Source: Mucilaginibacter sp. (GTDB taxonomy: Bacteria; Bacteroidota; Bacteroidia; Sphingobacteriales; Sphingobacteriaceae). From it: 64,000 bases of DNA. The stretch covers positions 28,917-92,916 of the forward strand of contig JAQBOM010000028.1 of assembly GCA_028288025.1 (NCBI GenBank), read 5' to 3'. Below are positions 1 through 8,998 of this stretch, piece after piece. How positions within the stretch are numbered: position 1 is the stretch's first letter; every line of letters begins with the position of its first letter. A program made the position numbers and the translations under genes. The notes under the pieces are model-generated. The model did no database searches and was not told the DNA's origin. It saw only the letters and a program-made list of their open reading frames with translations.

Positions 1-1024
1 GGTCCTCGGCATTAATACGGCACTCAATAGCATGCAGCATTGGTTCGTAGTTTTTCCCGGAAATGGGGATACCTGCGGCTACTTTTATTTGTTCCTTTAT
101 TAAATCGAAATTGATGACCTCTTCGGTTACGGGATGCTCTACCTGTATCCGGGTGTTCATCTCCATAAAATAAAAGTTCCTGTTCTTATCAACCAAAAAT
201 TCCACCGTTCCGGCGCCTTCGTATTTCACCGCTTTTGCGCCTTTGATGGCGGCATCACCCATTCTTTTACGCAGTTTTTCGGTCATAAAAGGAGATGGCG
301 ATTCTTCTACCAGTTTCTGGTGGCGGCGCTGAATGGAACAATCCCTTTCGGAGAGATGGCAAACCTTGCCGTACTGATCGCCTACAACCTGTATCTCGAT
401 GTGGCGCGGGTCTTCTACATATTTTTCGAGGTACATGCCGTCGTTGCCGAAAGCAGCACCCGACTCGGCACGCGCGGAATCCCAGGCTGCCTCAAACTCA
501 GCATCCTTCCAAACTACGCGCATACCCCGGCCACCACCACCGGCGGTAGCTTTTAAAATAACCGGATAGCCTATTTTTTTCGCGATATCTATACCCTGTT
601 TTACACTTTGCAATAAACCTTCGGACCCGGGGATGGTAGGCACGCCGGCCTTTTTCATGGTCTCCTTAGCCGAAGCCTTGTCGCCCATGGCGTTGATCTG
701 GTCGGCCGTGGCGCCAATAAACTTAATGCCGTATTCCGCGCAGATAGCCGAAAACTTAGCGTTCTCAGATAAAAACCCATAGCCCGGGTGTATAGCGTCG
801 GCATTGGTCAACTCGGCAGCGGCTATGATGTTCGGAATATTTAAGTAAGAATCGCGGCTGGGCGGCGGGCCGATACAAACCGCTTCATCGGCAAACCGCA
901 CATGCAGGCTGTCGCGGTCGGCAGTGGAATATACAGCTATGGTTTTGATGCCCATTTCCTTACAGGTGCGAATAATTCGCAGGGCAATTTCACCACGGTT
1001 AGCTATCAATATTTTTTTAAACAT
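1..1024 (-). CDS. accC: Biotin carboxylase subunit of acetyl-CoA carboxylase, cut by the left window edge
   Basis: Carboxylates the biotin carried by AccB using ATP and bicarbonate, the first half-reaction of acetyl-CoA carboxylase in fatty-acid synthesis; cytoplasmic. The minus strand opens with ATG at 1022-1024 and reads [19 protein letters not shown], the classic biotin carboxylase N-terminus. The ATP-grasp glycine loop (GGGGRGM) and the catalytic stretch [14 protein letters not shown] follow. About 341 codons are present, against roughly 450 for the family, so the C-terminal quarter lies beyond base 1. It is downstream of accB (92-nt gap holding a stem-loop) and belongs to the fabH-accB-accC block. 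Reading is continuous, with no sign of damage. Confidence 0.96.
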   Translation of the reverse strand, partial: MFKKILIANRGEIALRIIRTCKEMGIKTIAVYSTADRDSLHVRFADEAVCIGPPPSRDSYLNIPNIIAAAELTNADAIHPGYGFLSENAKFSAICAEYGIKFIGATADQINAMGDKASAKETMKKAGVPTIPGSEGLLQSVKQGIDIAKKIGYPVILKATAGGGGRGMRVVWKDAEFEAAWDSARAESGAAFGNDGMYLEKYVEDPRHIEIQVVGDQYGKVCHLSERDCSIQRRHQKLVEESPSPFMTEKLRKRMGDAAIKGAKAVKYEGAGTVEFLVDKNRNFYFMEMNTRIQVEHPVTEEVINFDLIKEQIKVAAGIPISGKNYEPMLHAIECRINAED

Positions 1025-1032
1025 AGTTTTAA

Positions 1033-1115
1033 ATGTGCAGATTATAGATGTGCAGATGTGCAGATGGCTTGAATGTGCAAATCATCCGCACATTTGAAAT
1101 CTGCACATCCGCATA
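1033..1115. repeat. Word-repeat stem-loop between accB and accC
   Basis: The word tgtgcaga/tgtgcaaa occurs four times directly and twice inverted. A nested hairpin forms: GATGTGCAGAT (1055-1065) pairs perfectly with ATCTGCACATC (1099-1109), and inside it AATGTGC (1072-1078) pairs with GCACATT (1088-1094). It lies in the gap between two genes expected to be co-transcribed, so it could attenuate or protect the mRNA and set the AccB:AccC ratio. That role is inference. The same word recurs at 1617-1816 and just upstream of 25161. Confidence 0.75.
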
Positions 1116-1116
1116 T

Positions 1117-1578
1117 CTATATAGGTTCAACCAAAAACAAAGGCTGGTCGTATTCAACCGGTGATGCGTTATCAACCAGCACTTTTACAATGCGGCCTGA
1201 TACCTCTGATTCAATCTCGTTAAACAGTTTCATGGCTTCAATAATGCAAAGTACAGCGCCGGGCTTTATCTCGTCGCCAACGTTAACAAATATTGGTTTT
1301 TCGGGACTTGCCGAACGATAAAATGTACCGATCATAGGGGATTTTATGGTTATATATTTTGATGTATCCTCAACAGGCTCGGCGGCAACGGGCGCCGAAG
1401 GCGCAGGGGCCGGAGCAGCTAAGGCGGCGGCATGTGAAGCCGGTATCGTCGCGTTGACAACTGTGGCTACCTGGTTGGTTTTTATCGTAATCTTAAAATC
1501 CTTCTGTTCAATTGCAACTTCGTTTACTCCTGATTTGGAAACAAAGCGTATAAGGTCCTGTATTTGTTTAATATCCAT
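1117..1578 (-). CDS. accB: Biotin carboxyl carrier protein of acetyl-CoA carboxylase
   Basis: Carries the biotin that AccC carboxylates and that the carboxyltransferase discharges onto acetyl-CoA. The 153-residue protein has the usual layout: an N-terminal alpha/beta segment (MDIKQIQDLIRFVSKSG), an Ala/Pro-rich mobile linker around residues 43-70, and a C-terminal biotinyl domain. The biotin-attachment site is EAMKLFNEIE, whose Lys is the predicted biotinylated residue. The length is normal for AccB. It sits upstream of accC and downstream of fabH (248-nt gap), so a promoter of its own in that gap is possible. ATG start. Confidence 0.96.
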   Translation of the reverse strand: MDIKQIQDLIRFVSKSGVNEVAIEQKDFKITIKTNQVATVVNATIPASHAAALAAPAPAPSAPVAAEPVEDTSKYITIKSPMIGTFYRSASPEKPIFVNVGDEIKPGAVLCIIEAMKLFNEIESEVSGRIVKVLVDNASPVEYDQPLFLVEPI

Positions 1579-1616
1579 GCCCGGGGGTTAATTGGTTTTA
1601 GATAAAGTTACTATTT

Positions 1617-1816
1617 TAAGATATGCAAATGACGAATGTGCAGATTACAAATGTGCAAATTTCAAATGCAAGTGTAATTTAAATGTTTGATTAATTAGAT
1701 TAGGGTTTCTTAACGGCAAATAAACAAAACTTATTTAACAAATCTATGTGCAAATATGCAAATTTCAAACGTCAGAAGCCGGGAATCGCCGGCTATTAAT
1801 GTGTATGCTAATCGAT
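1617..1816. repeat. AT-rich gap upstream of accB with tgtgcaaat words and a GC hairpin
   Basis: The fabH-accB gap (1579-1826) contains several copies of tgcaaat/tgtgcaaat/tttgcac, the vocabulary also found at 1033-1115. It also holds a compact hairpin, AGCCGG (1777-1782) - gaatcg - CCGGCT (1789-1794), close to the 3' end of fabH, plausibly a terminator or processing stem. No coding sequence is visible. A promoter for accB would have to lie here, but I could not fix a convincing one. Confidence 0.6.
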
Positions 1817-1826
1817 CATTTGCACA

Positions 1827-2816
1827 TCAATACGCCCACTTTAAGTAAATGGATCCCCAGGTGAACCCGCCGCCAAATGCAGCAAGTATCAGGTTGTCGC
1901 CTTTTTTGAATTTATCTTCCCACTCCCACAAACACAAGGGGATAGTGCCGTTGGTGGTATTGCCGTATTTTTCGATATTAATGATCACCTTATCGGCGGT
2001 TACACCGGTACGGTTAGCCGTTGCATCAATAATGCGCTTGTTGGCCTGGTGCGGAACCAGCCAGGCAATATCTTCTGATTTCAGGTTGTTGCGTTCCATT
2101 ACTTCGGCAGCTACGTCGGCCATGTTGGTAACGGCGAATTTAAATACCGCCTGCCCTTCCTGGTAGGCAAAATGCTCGAGGGCGTCAACCGTTTCGTGTG
2201 AAGCGGGCTTTACCGATCCGCCTGCTTTTTGGTGAAGATACGGAACACCGGAGCCATCACTCCTTAAAATAGAATCCATAATGCCATATCCATCTTCATT
2301 GGGTTCAAGCAGTACTGCGCCGCAGCCATCGCCAAAAATAATGCAGGTCGCACGATCCTGGTAGTTGGTTATCGCCGACATCTTATCGCCGCCTACTATT
2401 AAAACTTTTTTATGCTTGCCGCTCTCAATGAACTGGGCGCCGGTAGCTAACCCAAACAGAAACCCTGAGCATGCAGCCGAAAGGTCGTAACCCCAGGCGT
2501 TTTTCGCGCCGATCTTATCGGCCAGTATATTTGCGGTAGCCGGGAATACAAAGTCGGGTGTAGTGGTACAAAAGATGATCAGGTCAATTTCATCGGCGCC
2601 AATGCCGCGCTTTTCGAGCAGGGCCTTAACAGCCGGAACGGCCAGGTCGGAAGTGCCCAGGCCCTCTCCTTTTAAAATGCGGCGCTCTTTGATACCGGTA
2701 CGCGAGGTTATCCATTCGTCGTTGGTATCAACCATTGATTCCAGCTCGTGATTGGTTAGTATATAATCGGGCACGTAACCGTGCACGGCGGTAATAGCGG
2801 CATGAATTTTACTCAT
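1827..2816 (-). CDS. fabH: Beta-ketoacyl-ACP synthase III
   Basis: Starts fatty-acid synthesis by condensing acetyl-CoA (or a branched primer) with malonyl-ACP. The 329-residue protein shows the KAS III catalytic triad in order: Cys in SAACSGF, His in VPHQANKRI, and Asn in YGNTTNGT. The early stretch [16 protein letters not shown] is the conserved FabH N-terminal signature. Length is normal for the family. It is 11 nt downstream of plsX on the same strand, so the two are almost certainly co-transcribed, linking fatty-acid initiation with phospholipid synthesis. ATG start. Confidence 0.97.
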   Translation of the reverse strand: MSKIHAAITAVHGYVPDYILTNHELESMVDTNDEWITSRTGIKERRILKGEGLGTSDLAVPAVKALLEKRGIGADEIDLIIFCTTTPDFVFPATANILADKIGAKNAWGYDLSAACSGFLFGLATGAQFIESGKHKKVLIVGGDKMSAITNYQDRATCIIFGDGCGAVLLEPNEDGYGIMDSILRSDGSGVPYLHQKAGGSVKPASHETVDALEHFAYQEGQAVFKFAVTNMADVAAEVMERNNLKSEDIAWLVPHQANKRIIDATANRTGVTADKVIINIEKYGNTTNGTIPLCLWEWEDKFKKGDNLILAAFGGGFTWGSIYLKWAY

Positions 2817-2827
2817 TTTTTTATTTT

Positions 2828-3766
2828 TTATTGAAAAGCGAGTTTGATTTTATCTACAAGCGAATTTTCAACCATGCTTTTTGACAAAAGCACCATGTTT
2901 TTGATCGCTTCGGGTGTTGATATACCATGACCTACAACTACGGGCGCGTTAACACCCAAAATGGGGCTGCCGCCATATTTCTCGTAGTTAAAACGGTCAA
3001 AAAAATCGTCTTTTATTCCTTTTGAATGTGTTACTTCGTAAAACGTTTCGGCAAGCTTCAGGATCACGTTGCCGGTAAAGCCATCGCAAACATAAACATC
3101 GGCTGCATCGCTAAACAGGTCGCGGCCTTCAACATTGCCTATAAAGTTAAATGCTGTGGATTCCTTCATTAACGGATAAGCGGCCTGGCAAAGTATATTG
3201 CCTTTTTCCTCCTCCTCGCCAATATTCATTAAAGCAACCCGGGGTTCCGGAATGTTATACACGTATTTGGCCAGCAGGTTGCCGAGGATACCAAATTGCA
3301 GTAGAAACTCGGGTTTGCAATCGGCGTTGGCGCCTACATCAACTAAAATACCCAAACCACCATTGAGCTTAGGAATAAAAGTTGCGATGGCCGGACGTAA
3401 GATGCCGGGAACGGCTTTTACGCTGAACATGGCGCCAACCAGCATGGCCCCGCTATTGCCGGCTGAAGAAAATGCTTGTATATGGCCCTCTTTGAGCAGC
3501 CTGAAACCGACTGAAATACTGGAATCGGCTTTGTTAACGATGGCTTTGGTGGGATGCTCGCCCATTGCGATCACTTCGGTTGTGTGTACAAACTCAAAAT
3601 GACCGGGATCAATGTTATTTTCCTGGAGAATGCTTGTCGCCAGCTCCTTATCGCCGATAAGCACCAGCCGGTGTTCGGCGGGCAGGGTATTATAAGCCGC
3701 AATTGCACCTAAGATCGTCGCCTGGGGTGCAAAATCACCGCCCATAATATCTAAGCCAATCTTCAT
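2828..3766 (-). CDS. plsX: Phosphate acyltransferase PlsX
   Basis: Makes acyl-phosphate from acyl-ACP, the activated donor for the PlsY acyltransferase in phospholipid synthesis; a peripheral membrane enzyme. The N-terminus [16 protein letters not shown] is the family signature. Further recognisable stretches are [30 protein letters not shown] and [14 protein letters not shown]. 312 residues, normal length. It lies between rpmF (212-nt gap holding a tandem repeat) and fabH (11 nt) in the widespread rpmF-plsX-fabH arrangement. ATG start. Confidence 0.96.
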   Translation of the reverse strand: MKIGLDIMGGDFAPQATILGAIAAYNTLPAEHRLVLIGDKELATSILQENNIDPGHFEFVHTTEVIAMGEHPTKAIVNKADSSISVGFRLLKEGHIQAFSSAGNSGAMLVGAMFSVKAVPGILRPAIATFIPKLNGGLGILVDVGANADCKPEFLLQFGILGNLLAKYVYNIPEPRVALMNIGEEEEKGNILCQAAYPLMKESTAFNFIGNVEGRDLFSDAADVYVCDGFTGNVILKLAETFYEVTHSKGIKDDFFDRFNYEKYGGSPILGVNAPVVVGHGISTPEAIKNMVLLSKSMVENSLVDKIKLAFQ

Positions 3767-3798
3767 ACAGAGAGATAAGACGGTATCAAGTAGTGAGT

Positions 3799-3962
3799 GA
3801 TCAGTATCAAGCAGTTAGTATCAAGTATCAAGTATTTGTTTTTTGACGATCTTGCTACCATAGTCTTGCTACTTGTTACGAGATAGTATCAAGTCGTTAG
3901 TATCAAGTATCAAGTGTTTGTTTTTTGGTGATTGTGCTACCATAGTCTTGCTGCTTGATACT
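3799..3962. repeat. Imperfect 82-bp tandem duplication of agtatcaagt words
   Basis: In the rpmF-plsX gap a block at 3814-3875 recurs at 3896-3957, 82 bp later, with only a few differences. Both contain gttagtatcaagtatcaagt, a T-run, then ctaccatagtcttgct. AGTATCAAG occurs repeatedly and its inverse CTTGATACT appears near 3954-3962, so the transcript could fold into alternative stems. No ORF spans it. It probably arose by local duplication or slippage, and belongs to the word-repeat class described in the findings. Confidence 0.75.
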
Positions 3963-3978
3963 AGTTACTTGCTACTGT

Positions 3979-4170
3979 TTAGGCTACGGCTGCTTTTTCG
4001 ATCAGTAATTTACCGTTGTAGTAAACGTTACCGTCAACAGTATAGGCCCTGTGCGGTAAATGTACGGCACCGGTAGTTTTGCATGTAGTTAAAGTAGGCG
4101 CTTCAGCTTTATAGTGCGTACGGCGCTTATCTCTTCTCGATTTGGATATTTTTCGCTTTGGATGTGGCAT
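3979..4170 (-). CDS. rpmF: 50S ribosomal protein L32
   Basis: Small protein of the large ribosomal subunit. The 63-residue sequence begins [19 protein letters not shown], typical of L32, and ends with the usual VYYNGK segment. The zinc-type L32 carries two CxxC pairs; here only one Cys is present (TTCKTTG), so this is the zinc-independent form. It is 16 nt downstream of the DUF177 gene and upstream of plsX, the conserved bacterial arrangement. ATG start. Confidence 0.96.
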   Translation of the reverse strand: MPHPKRKISKSRRDKRRTHYKAEAPTLTTCKTTGAVHLPHRAYTVDGNVYYNGKLLIEKAAVA

Positions 4171-4186
4171 AAATCCTGTTTATTTA

Positions 4187-4711
4187 TTATTCATTTAATT
4201 TTTTGAGCACATCCCATCGCGGGTCTGTGTTCTCGTTTTGTTCTGTATTTGCTGTGAGCTTATTAAGGCTTTCGAGCATTTCTTTATCGCAATAGGGGGT
4301 ATTCCCCTCGTTGCCGCATACCGTTATAAAAGGCATGGCTACGTTTATGTATTCATATATCAACCCTGCTATATTGATCTCGTGATCATTTTTAGTCAGG
4401 ACGATGATCTCTTCATCTTCACCCAGCGCTTCTTCGCTGAACTTGGCCACCTGCTGCTCGTGTATATCCACCTGTTGCGGATATTGCGCCAAACATTTGT
4501 CGCAGTTGGCGTCAATTGTGCCGCTGATATCGAAATTCAGGATGAGCATAGTCTCCTGCCTTTCGAGCTCCACCTTGCATTGCAGGTTTGCTTTTTTTAC
4601 CAGCGAATAGTCAAACTGGTCGAAAAAAGCATCTGTAACAGCGTACTCAAACTGGTGCTTTCCCAGTTTAAGGCCGGTAAAAGGAATCGAAAAATCTTTT
4701 AGCGATTTCAA
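4187..4711 (-). CDS. DUF177 (YceD-like) protein upstream of rpmF
   Basis: DUF177/YceD proteins are encoded next to rpmF in most bacteria and are linked to 23S rRNA or 50S assembly; the mechanism is unsettled. The protein contains a central CDKCLAQY (CxxC) and a late C-x8-C (CGNEGNTPYC), which could bind metal. The open frame extends to a TTG at 4732, but family members begin close to KSLKDFSIPFTGLKLG. I therefore place the start at the TTG at 4711 (174 residues); the longer reading adds only seven atypical residues. It ends 16 nt before rpmF. Confidence 0.85.
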   Translation of the reverse strand: MKSLKDFSIPFTGLKLGKHQFEYAVTDAFFDQFDYSLVKKANLQCKVELERQETMLILNFDISGTIDANCDKCLAQYPQQVDIHEQQVAKFSEEALGEDEEIIVLTKNDHEINIAGLIYEYINVAMPFITVCGNEGNTPYCDKEMLESLNKLTANTEQNENTDPRWDVLKKLNE

Positions 4712-4732
4712 TGAGCAACAATTAGCCCGCAA

Positions 4733-5271
4733 ATGTAGGGATAAATATCAAATTTGAAAAGTGTTTTTTGGGATTAAATTTTATGGGGTGAAACGATAGT
4801 CGAAGTGCTGTATAAGAACAGTATTTTTATATCGAAGGTCACCTTTATAAGAAATTCATCCGACCTTAAAAAACCGATCCACCTAAAACAGGCATGATGG
4901 CTGACGCCGAAACTGTAACTCAGGATGCCACATGCCGCAGCGGCTTAGCCGGAGTTTCTTTAAGATTGTTGGGAATAAGTGAGAGAAAGAGCCAAGATGC
5001 AAGGGACAAGAGCAAGAAGCAGGAGATAAGAGCCAAGAAGCAAGACCAGAAGAGCCAAAAAAAAGAACAGGAAACGCGAATCATAGTTACCGGGATTGCT
5101 TACTGCCAAAATAATGACAGTGTTCCAGGTGTGTTCACCTGTATCCACCTGTACCGGGTGGTACACCAGTATCAAGTGACAACTTTTTCTGTTCCACTCT
5201 CAAAAATTGGAACACTTGAAATTTAACGAAATAATCTTTTGCCCCTTGTCGGCAGGCAGGTTTATCCTCAA
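4733..5271. repeat. 539-nt gap with purine-rich word repeats and short hairpins
   Basis: I see no convincing gene here; the two short open frames are made of low-complexity repeats. At 4978-5071 the plus strand is a purine-rich run of agccaag/agcaagaagc words. At 5126-5141 CAGGTG-tgtt-CACCTG and at 5150-5165 TGTACC-gggt-GGTACA form adjacent small hairpins, and a TGTTCC ... GGAACA pair follows near 5190. The gap should hold the promoter for the DUF177-rpmF operon and the 3' end of pdxA, both on the minus strand. Confidence 0.6.
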
Positions 5272-6339
5272 TTAATCCCTGTCGCGGCTTAGTTTGGTTA
5301 TAAGCAATGGGTTTTCCCCAAGTTCGGCGGTTTCGCGGCGGTATTTCACAATATGGGTGGCGGCAAACAGCGCCTCGCGGAAAGATATTTCGGAAGCAAG
5401 GTTTTTTCCGGCGATATCATACGCGGTACCATGATCAGGCGAAGTGCGTACAAAATTCAATCCCGCTGTAAAGTTCACCCCCGATTCGAAGGCGATCTGT
5501 TTAAAAGGTATCAGGCCCTGGTCGTGGTACATAGCCAGCACGGCGTCAAACTGCAGATAGGTGCCATTGGCGAAAAAGCCATCGGCGGAGTAGGGGCCAA
5601 AGGCAAGCATATCGTTATTCCTGGCTTCTTCGATAGCGGGGATGATCACTTTTTGCTCTTCATCGCCGATAAGGCCGTTGTCGCTGGCATGGGGGTTAAG
5701 GCCCAGCACAGCGATCTTTGGCTTGCGTATCCAAAAATCATTTCGCAGGCTGGCGTCCATCAACTTCAGCTTGGCAACTATCTTTTCGGCGGTAACACTC
5801 TCCGATACTTTATTAAGCGGAATGTGGCCGGTAACCACGCCCACGCGGAGGGTATCGCTAACCAAAAACATTAGCGATTCGGCAGCGCCGTCGCGTTCCT
5901 GCAGGTATTCGGTATGCCCGGGGAAATTGAACTGGTCGCTTTGAATATTGTCTTTATTGATCGGTGCGGTAACCAGGGCATCAATATCACCTCGTAGCAG
6001 GTCGTTAGTGGCCCGTTCCAGGGATATAAAAGAATACTTGCCAACCTCGGCGTTCGCCACGCCCGGCTCGATCTTTACGTCCTCCTCCCAGCAGTTGATC
6101 ATATTGGGTTTGCGGTGGTCCTTTTTACCGGTCAGCTCGCCGGGATGATCAATAACAAAAAAATTGAGCTCATCTAAATCGGTCAGGCGGCGGTAAAATG
6201 AGGCCACTTTTGTATGGCCGTATACAATGGGCATGCAGTAGTCATATATACGGCTATCCGCCAGTGTTTTCAGGATTATCTCTAAACCTATTCCGTTTAT
6301 ATCTCCTATGCTTATCCCTATTTTCAGTTTCTCGCTCAT
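5272..6339 (-). CDS. pdxA: 4-hydroxythreonine-4-phosphate dehydrogenase
   Basis: Oxidises 4-phosphohydroxy-L-threonine in the DXP-dependent pyridoxal-phosphate pathway. Family features: the N-terminal GISIGDINGIGLEIIL; metal-ligand histidines in FPGHTEYL, VTGHIPL and AMYHDQGLIPFK; and RTSPDHGTAYDIAGK near the C-terminus. The frame can open at a GTG at 6357, but the ATG at 6339 (MSEKLKIGISIGD) places the fold start correctly, giving 355 residues. It is transcribed towards the fatty-acid block but separated from it by 539 nt. It is divergent from rsmA with 171 nt between, so each probably has its own promoter. Confidence 0.95.
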   Translation of the reverse strand: MSEKLKIGISIGDINGIGLEIILKTLADSRIYDYCMPIVYGHTKVASFYRRLTDLDELNFFVIDHPGELTGKKDHRKPNMINCWEEDVKIEPGVANAEVGKYSFISLERATNDLLRGDIDALVTAPINKDNIQSDQFNFPGHTEYLQERDGAAESLMFLVSDTLRVGVVTGHIPLNKVSESVTAEKIVAKLKLMDASLRNDFWIRKPKIAVLGLNPHASDNGLIGDEEQKVIIPAIEEARNNDMLAFGPYSADGFFANGTYLQFDAVLAMYHDQGLIPFKQIAFESGVNFTAGLNFVRTSPDHGTAYDIAGKNLASEISFREALFAATHIVKYRRETAELGENPLLITKLSRDRD

Positions 6340-6510
6340 GTTATATAATGATTTCACCGATTGAGGTGTGATTACACCGACTTTTTGGGGTGTTGATCAG
6401 TTGTCATTGGTCATTAGTTGCTTTCGGCTTTCAGCTTATTAATGCAAATAAAAGATTTTAAGCTGATTAAAGGACAAATATGTATTAATTTGCTCAATAA
6501 TTGAACATAA

Positions 6511-7287
6511 ATGACATTGGTAAGAGCAAAAAAGCACCTGGGTCAGCATTTCCTTACTGATAAAAATATAGCTGCCAAAATTGTAGAGAGTCTGCGGCCT
6601 GATCGGTATAAACAGGTACTGGAGGTGGGGCCGGGCATGGGCATATTGTCGGATTTCCTGCTCCAAAAACCGGAGTACGAAGTGTATATGATCGACATAG
6701 ATACCGAATCGTATCAATACCTTCAAAAGAAATACCCGCAACTAGGCAGCCGCCTGATCAACGCCGACTTTTTGGACATGGACTTTGCCGCGTATTTTAC
6801 GGGCCCGCTAGGCATTATTGGCAATTTCCCGTATAATATATCGTCGCAAATTCTATTTAAAGTGCTGGATAACCGCCAGCAGGTAATTGAAGTTGTGGGC
6901 ATGTTCCAAAAGGAAGTAGCCGAGCGGTGCTCGGCCAAACCGGGCAGCAAGGAATACGGTATTTTGAGTGTTTTCTTACAGGCTTATTACAAGGTTGAAT
7001 ACTTGTTTACCGTAAAAGCCGGCGTTTTTAATCCGCCCCCAAAGGTACTCTCAGCAGTAATCCGCTTAACGCGGAATGAAACCGGTGCGCTTAACTGTGA
7101 TGAAAAATTATTTTGGCAGGTGGTGAAGGCCGGGTTTAACCAGCGAAGGAAAACATTAAGAAATGCCTTATCGTCGCTTATCAACAAAGAAAAAATGACA
7201 GACGATAAAATGCTCGACCTGCGGGCCGAACGCTTGGGCGTTGACGATTTCGTGCGGTTAACGAATGAGATATCCCGTAACAGATAA
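6511..7287 (+). CDS. rsmA: 16S rRNA (adenine-1518/1519-N6) dimethyltransferase
   Basis: Dimethylates two adjacent adenines in helix 45 of 16S rRNA late in 30S assembly (KsgA family). The sequence starts MTLVRAKKHLGQHFLTD, the family N-terminus. It shows the SAM-binding motif LEVGPGMGILSDFL and the adenine-methyltransferase motif NFPYNIS (N-F-P-Y). The late FNQRRKTLRNALSSL is the usual C-terminal domain signature. 258 residues is normal. It is divergent from pdxA and convergent with the EcsC-like gene (9-nt gap). Confidence 0.97.
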   Translation: MTLVRAKKHLGQHFLTDKNIAAKIVESLRPDRYKQVLEVGPGMGILSDFLLQKPEYEVYMIDIDTESYQYLQKKYPQLGSRLINADFLDMDFAAYFTGPLGIIGNFPYNISSQILFKVLDNRQQVIEVVGMFQKEVAERCSAKPGSKEYGILSVFLQAYYKVEYLFTVKAGVFNPPPKVLSAVIRLTRNETGALNCDEKLFWQVVKAGFNQRRKTLRNALSSLINKEKMTDDKMLDLRAERLGVDDFVRLTNEISRNR

Positions 7288-7296
7288 ATACATTGG

Positions 7297-7863
7297 TTAA
7301 AACACCTGGATCGGTTCCGGTTGGCCAACGCCCTGCATTTCTTTTACCGATTTGGCCATGCGTTTGATAAACAGGTAATTGGCTGTGCCGCCAATAACCG
7401 CGCCGACAATGGGCACCATTCTTTCGGCGGTACGTGTGCCTAACAGCAGCAATAATTTTTCGGCAATTCCTTCCATCATGGTTTTGGTTAGTGTTACCCG
7501 GGCATCTACCTTAAGGGAAGTGGCAACAAGTTTCATAAACTCTTCAAATCCCATTTGAAAGCTGCCGCGGTAATAGTACATAATGGCCATGGTTACCCTG
7601 AATTGCTGGGTAATAAGGTTCATAAAATCAAGCGGGACACCTACTACCATGGTAATTATACCGCCGCTGCCCGATATAACGCCCGAACCGGCAGCCAGAT
7701 AGGCACATTGGTCGATAAATTTATCCAGGCCCATTGTATCAACGCCTTTTTTAATATTAAGCTGGTCGATGTGGTCAAATATCTGTTTGAAGCCTTCCTG
7801 CGAAAGCTTTTGAGCCTGGCGCTTTATACCCGCCTGCAGTTTATTAAATTTGGTTAATTTCAT
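7297..7863 (-). CDS. EcsC-family-like protein
   Basis: A 188-residue protein of uncertain function, resembling the EcsC family. It has a charged N-terminus, a central hydrophobic Gly-rich segment (GSGGIITMVVGVPLDFMNLI) and a second hydrophobic Gly-rich segment (MVPIVGAVIGGTANYLF). EcsC proteins are named for a third gene beside a Bacillus ABC transporter, but no transporter is adjacent here. No signal peptide is seen. It ends 9 nt from the convergent rsmA stop. The assignment rests on the hydrophobic pattern and short remembered motifs, so confidence is moderate. Confidence 0.6.
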   Translation of the reverse strand: MKLTKFNKLQAGIKRQAQKLSQEGFKQIFDHIDQLNIKKGVDTMGLDKFIDQCAYLAAGSGVISGSGGIITMVVGVPLDFMNLITQQFRVTMAIMYYYRGSFQMGFEEFMKLVATSLKVDARVTLTKTMMEGIAEKLLLLLGTRTAERMVPIVGAVIGGTANYLFIKRMAKSVKEMQGVGQPEPIQVF

Positions 7864-8021
7864 TTGCTGTAGTTATAACTGATAGAATAGCCGGATTAGT
7901 ATAGGCTAAACACGTGCCAGTTTTAAAGAATCTGACAAATCCGGCAAACGTTACCTTACTTAAATTAGAATAATCCCCGTCATTTTGTAAATTCGCCGGA
8001 TATAAAGATCTAACCAAACAT

Positions 8022-8957
8022 TTGAAAAATAACATACTCATCGTTGACGACATTCACCCTGTTTTTATTGAACGCGCCGAAGCCATGGGCTACCAATGCG
8101 ATTACCGGCCGGCAATAAAACCTGCGGAGGCGCTTGAAATTTTAGGCGGATATGCGGGCCTGGTGATGCGGTCGAAGTTTAAGCTCGACCGCCAGTATAT
8201 AGATGCCGGTGAAAACCTGCGTTTTGTATGCCGGGCTGGTGCGGGAATGGATAATATTGACGAAAGTTATGCTATCAGCAAGGGAATAGAACTGATCAAC
8301 GCCCCGGAGGGAAATGCCGATGCAGTTGGCGAGCATACCATTGGTATGCTGCTGTCGCTGATGAACAACTTCAATACAGCTGATGCCCAGGTGCGCTCCG
8401 GAATATGGGACCGGGAAGGTAACCGCGGTTACGAATTGAAAGGTAAAACCGTCGGTATTATCGGGTACGGGTTCATGGGCAAAAGCTTCGCGCGGAAATT
8501 GTCGGGTTTCGGGGTAAATGTTATCGCCTATGATAAATATAAGACCGGCTTTAGCGACGAGTACGCCCGTGAGGTAAGCATGGAAGAAATTGTAAAGCAC
8601 AGTGATGTATTAAGCCTGCACATCCCCTTAACTGCTGAAACTTTGGGAATGGTAAATGAAGAGTACCTGTTCCATTTCAAAAAGCAAATATTTTTGATCA
8701 ATACCTCCCGCGGAAAGGCCGTGCAAACAACCGCGGTGCTGAATGCTATCGAACAAGGAAGGATTTTAGGGGCTGGGCTGGATGTGCTTGAGATTGAAAA
8801 GTTCCCAGCGCTGGGCGAACAGCAATGGTTTGATCAGTTGCGTCAATCAGGCAAGGTAATTTTAACGCCTCATATTGCCGGCTGGACATTTGAATCATAC
8901 CGTAAGATAAGTGAGGTGATGGCGGAGAAGTTGTTAGCCTGGAGTTCTAAGTCCTGA
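8022..8957 (+). CDS. NAD-dependent 2-hydroxyacid dehydrogenase (phosphoglycerate dehydrogenase-like)
   Basis: Predicted to reduce a 2-oxoacid or oxidise a 2-hydroxyacid with NAD(H). The 311-residue protein has the D-isomer-specific dehydrogenase layout. Its Rossmann motif is VGIIGYGFMGKSFAR, the catalytic Arg is in NTSRGKAVQ, and the catalytic His is in TPHIAGWT. It lacks the C-terminal ACT domain of long SerA forms. The start is a TTG at 8022 (MKNNILIVDDI), with no better ATG nearby. The substrate cannot be told from sequence; serine biosynthesis is possible but unsupported by neighbours. Confidence 0.88.
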   Translation: MKNNILIVDDIHPVFIERAEAMGYQCDYRPAIKPAEALEILGGYAGLVMRSKFKLDRQYIDAGENLRFVCRAGAGMDNIDESYAISKGIELINAPEGNADAVGEHTIGMLLSLMNNFNTADAQVRSGIWDREGNRGYELKGKTVGIIGYGFMGKSFARKLSGFGVNVIAYDKYKTGFSDEYAREVSMEEIVKHSDVLSLHIPLTAETLGMVNEEYLFHFKKQIFLINTSRGKAVQTTAVLNAIEQGRILGAGLDVLEIEKFPALGEQQWFDQLRQSGKVILTPHIAGWTFESYRKISEVMAEKLLAWSSKS

Positions 8958-8998
8958 GTCTCAAGTCTTAAAACGGATTTGACTTGCGACTCCGGACT
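8950..8998. terminator. Long imperfect hairpin between convergent dehydrogenase and panC
   Basis: AGTCCTGAGTCTCAAGTC (8950-8967) pairs with GACTTGCGACTCCGGACT (8981-8998), 16 of 18 positions, over a 13-nt loop. The left arm overlaps the last codons of the dehydrogenase gene and the right arm touches the panC stop. It can serve both strands as a terminator or 3'-end stabiliser, although no long T-run follows directly. The word gagtcctaagtcctgagtc recurs as a half element near 19920. Confidence 0.75.

Noticed and set aside
134..556. A plus-strand open frame of about 140 codons
   Set aside because: It lies fully inside accC, which has clear biotin carboxylase motifs on the minus strand.
3799..3962. 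Possible CRISPR array (repeated blocks with similar spacing)
   Set aside because: Only two imperfect 82-bp units, the differences are scattered rather than confined to spacers, and no cas gene is in the window.
4894..5226. Open frame of about 110 codons in the gap upstream of DUF177
   Set aside because: The product is a low-complexity translation of purine-rich word repeats; no start signal or family likeness.
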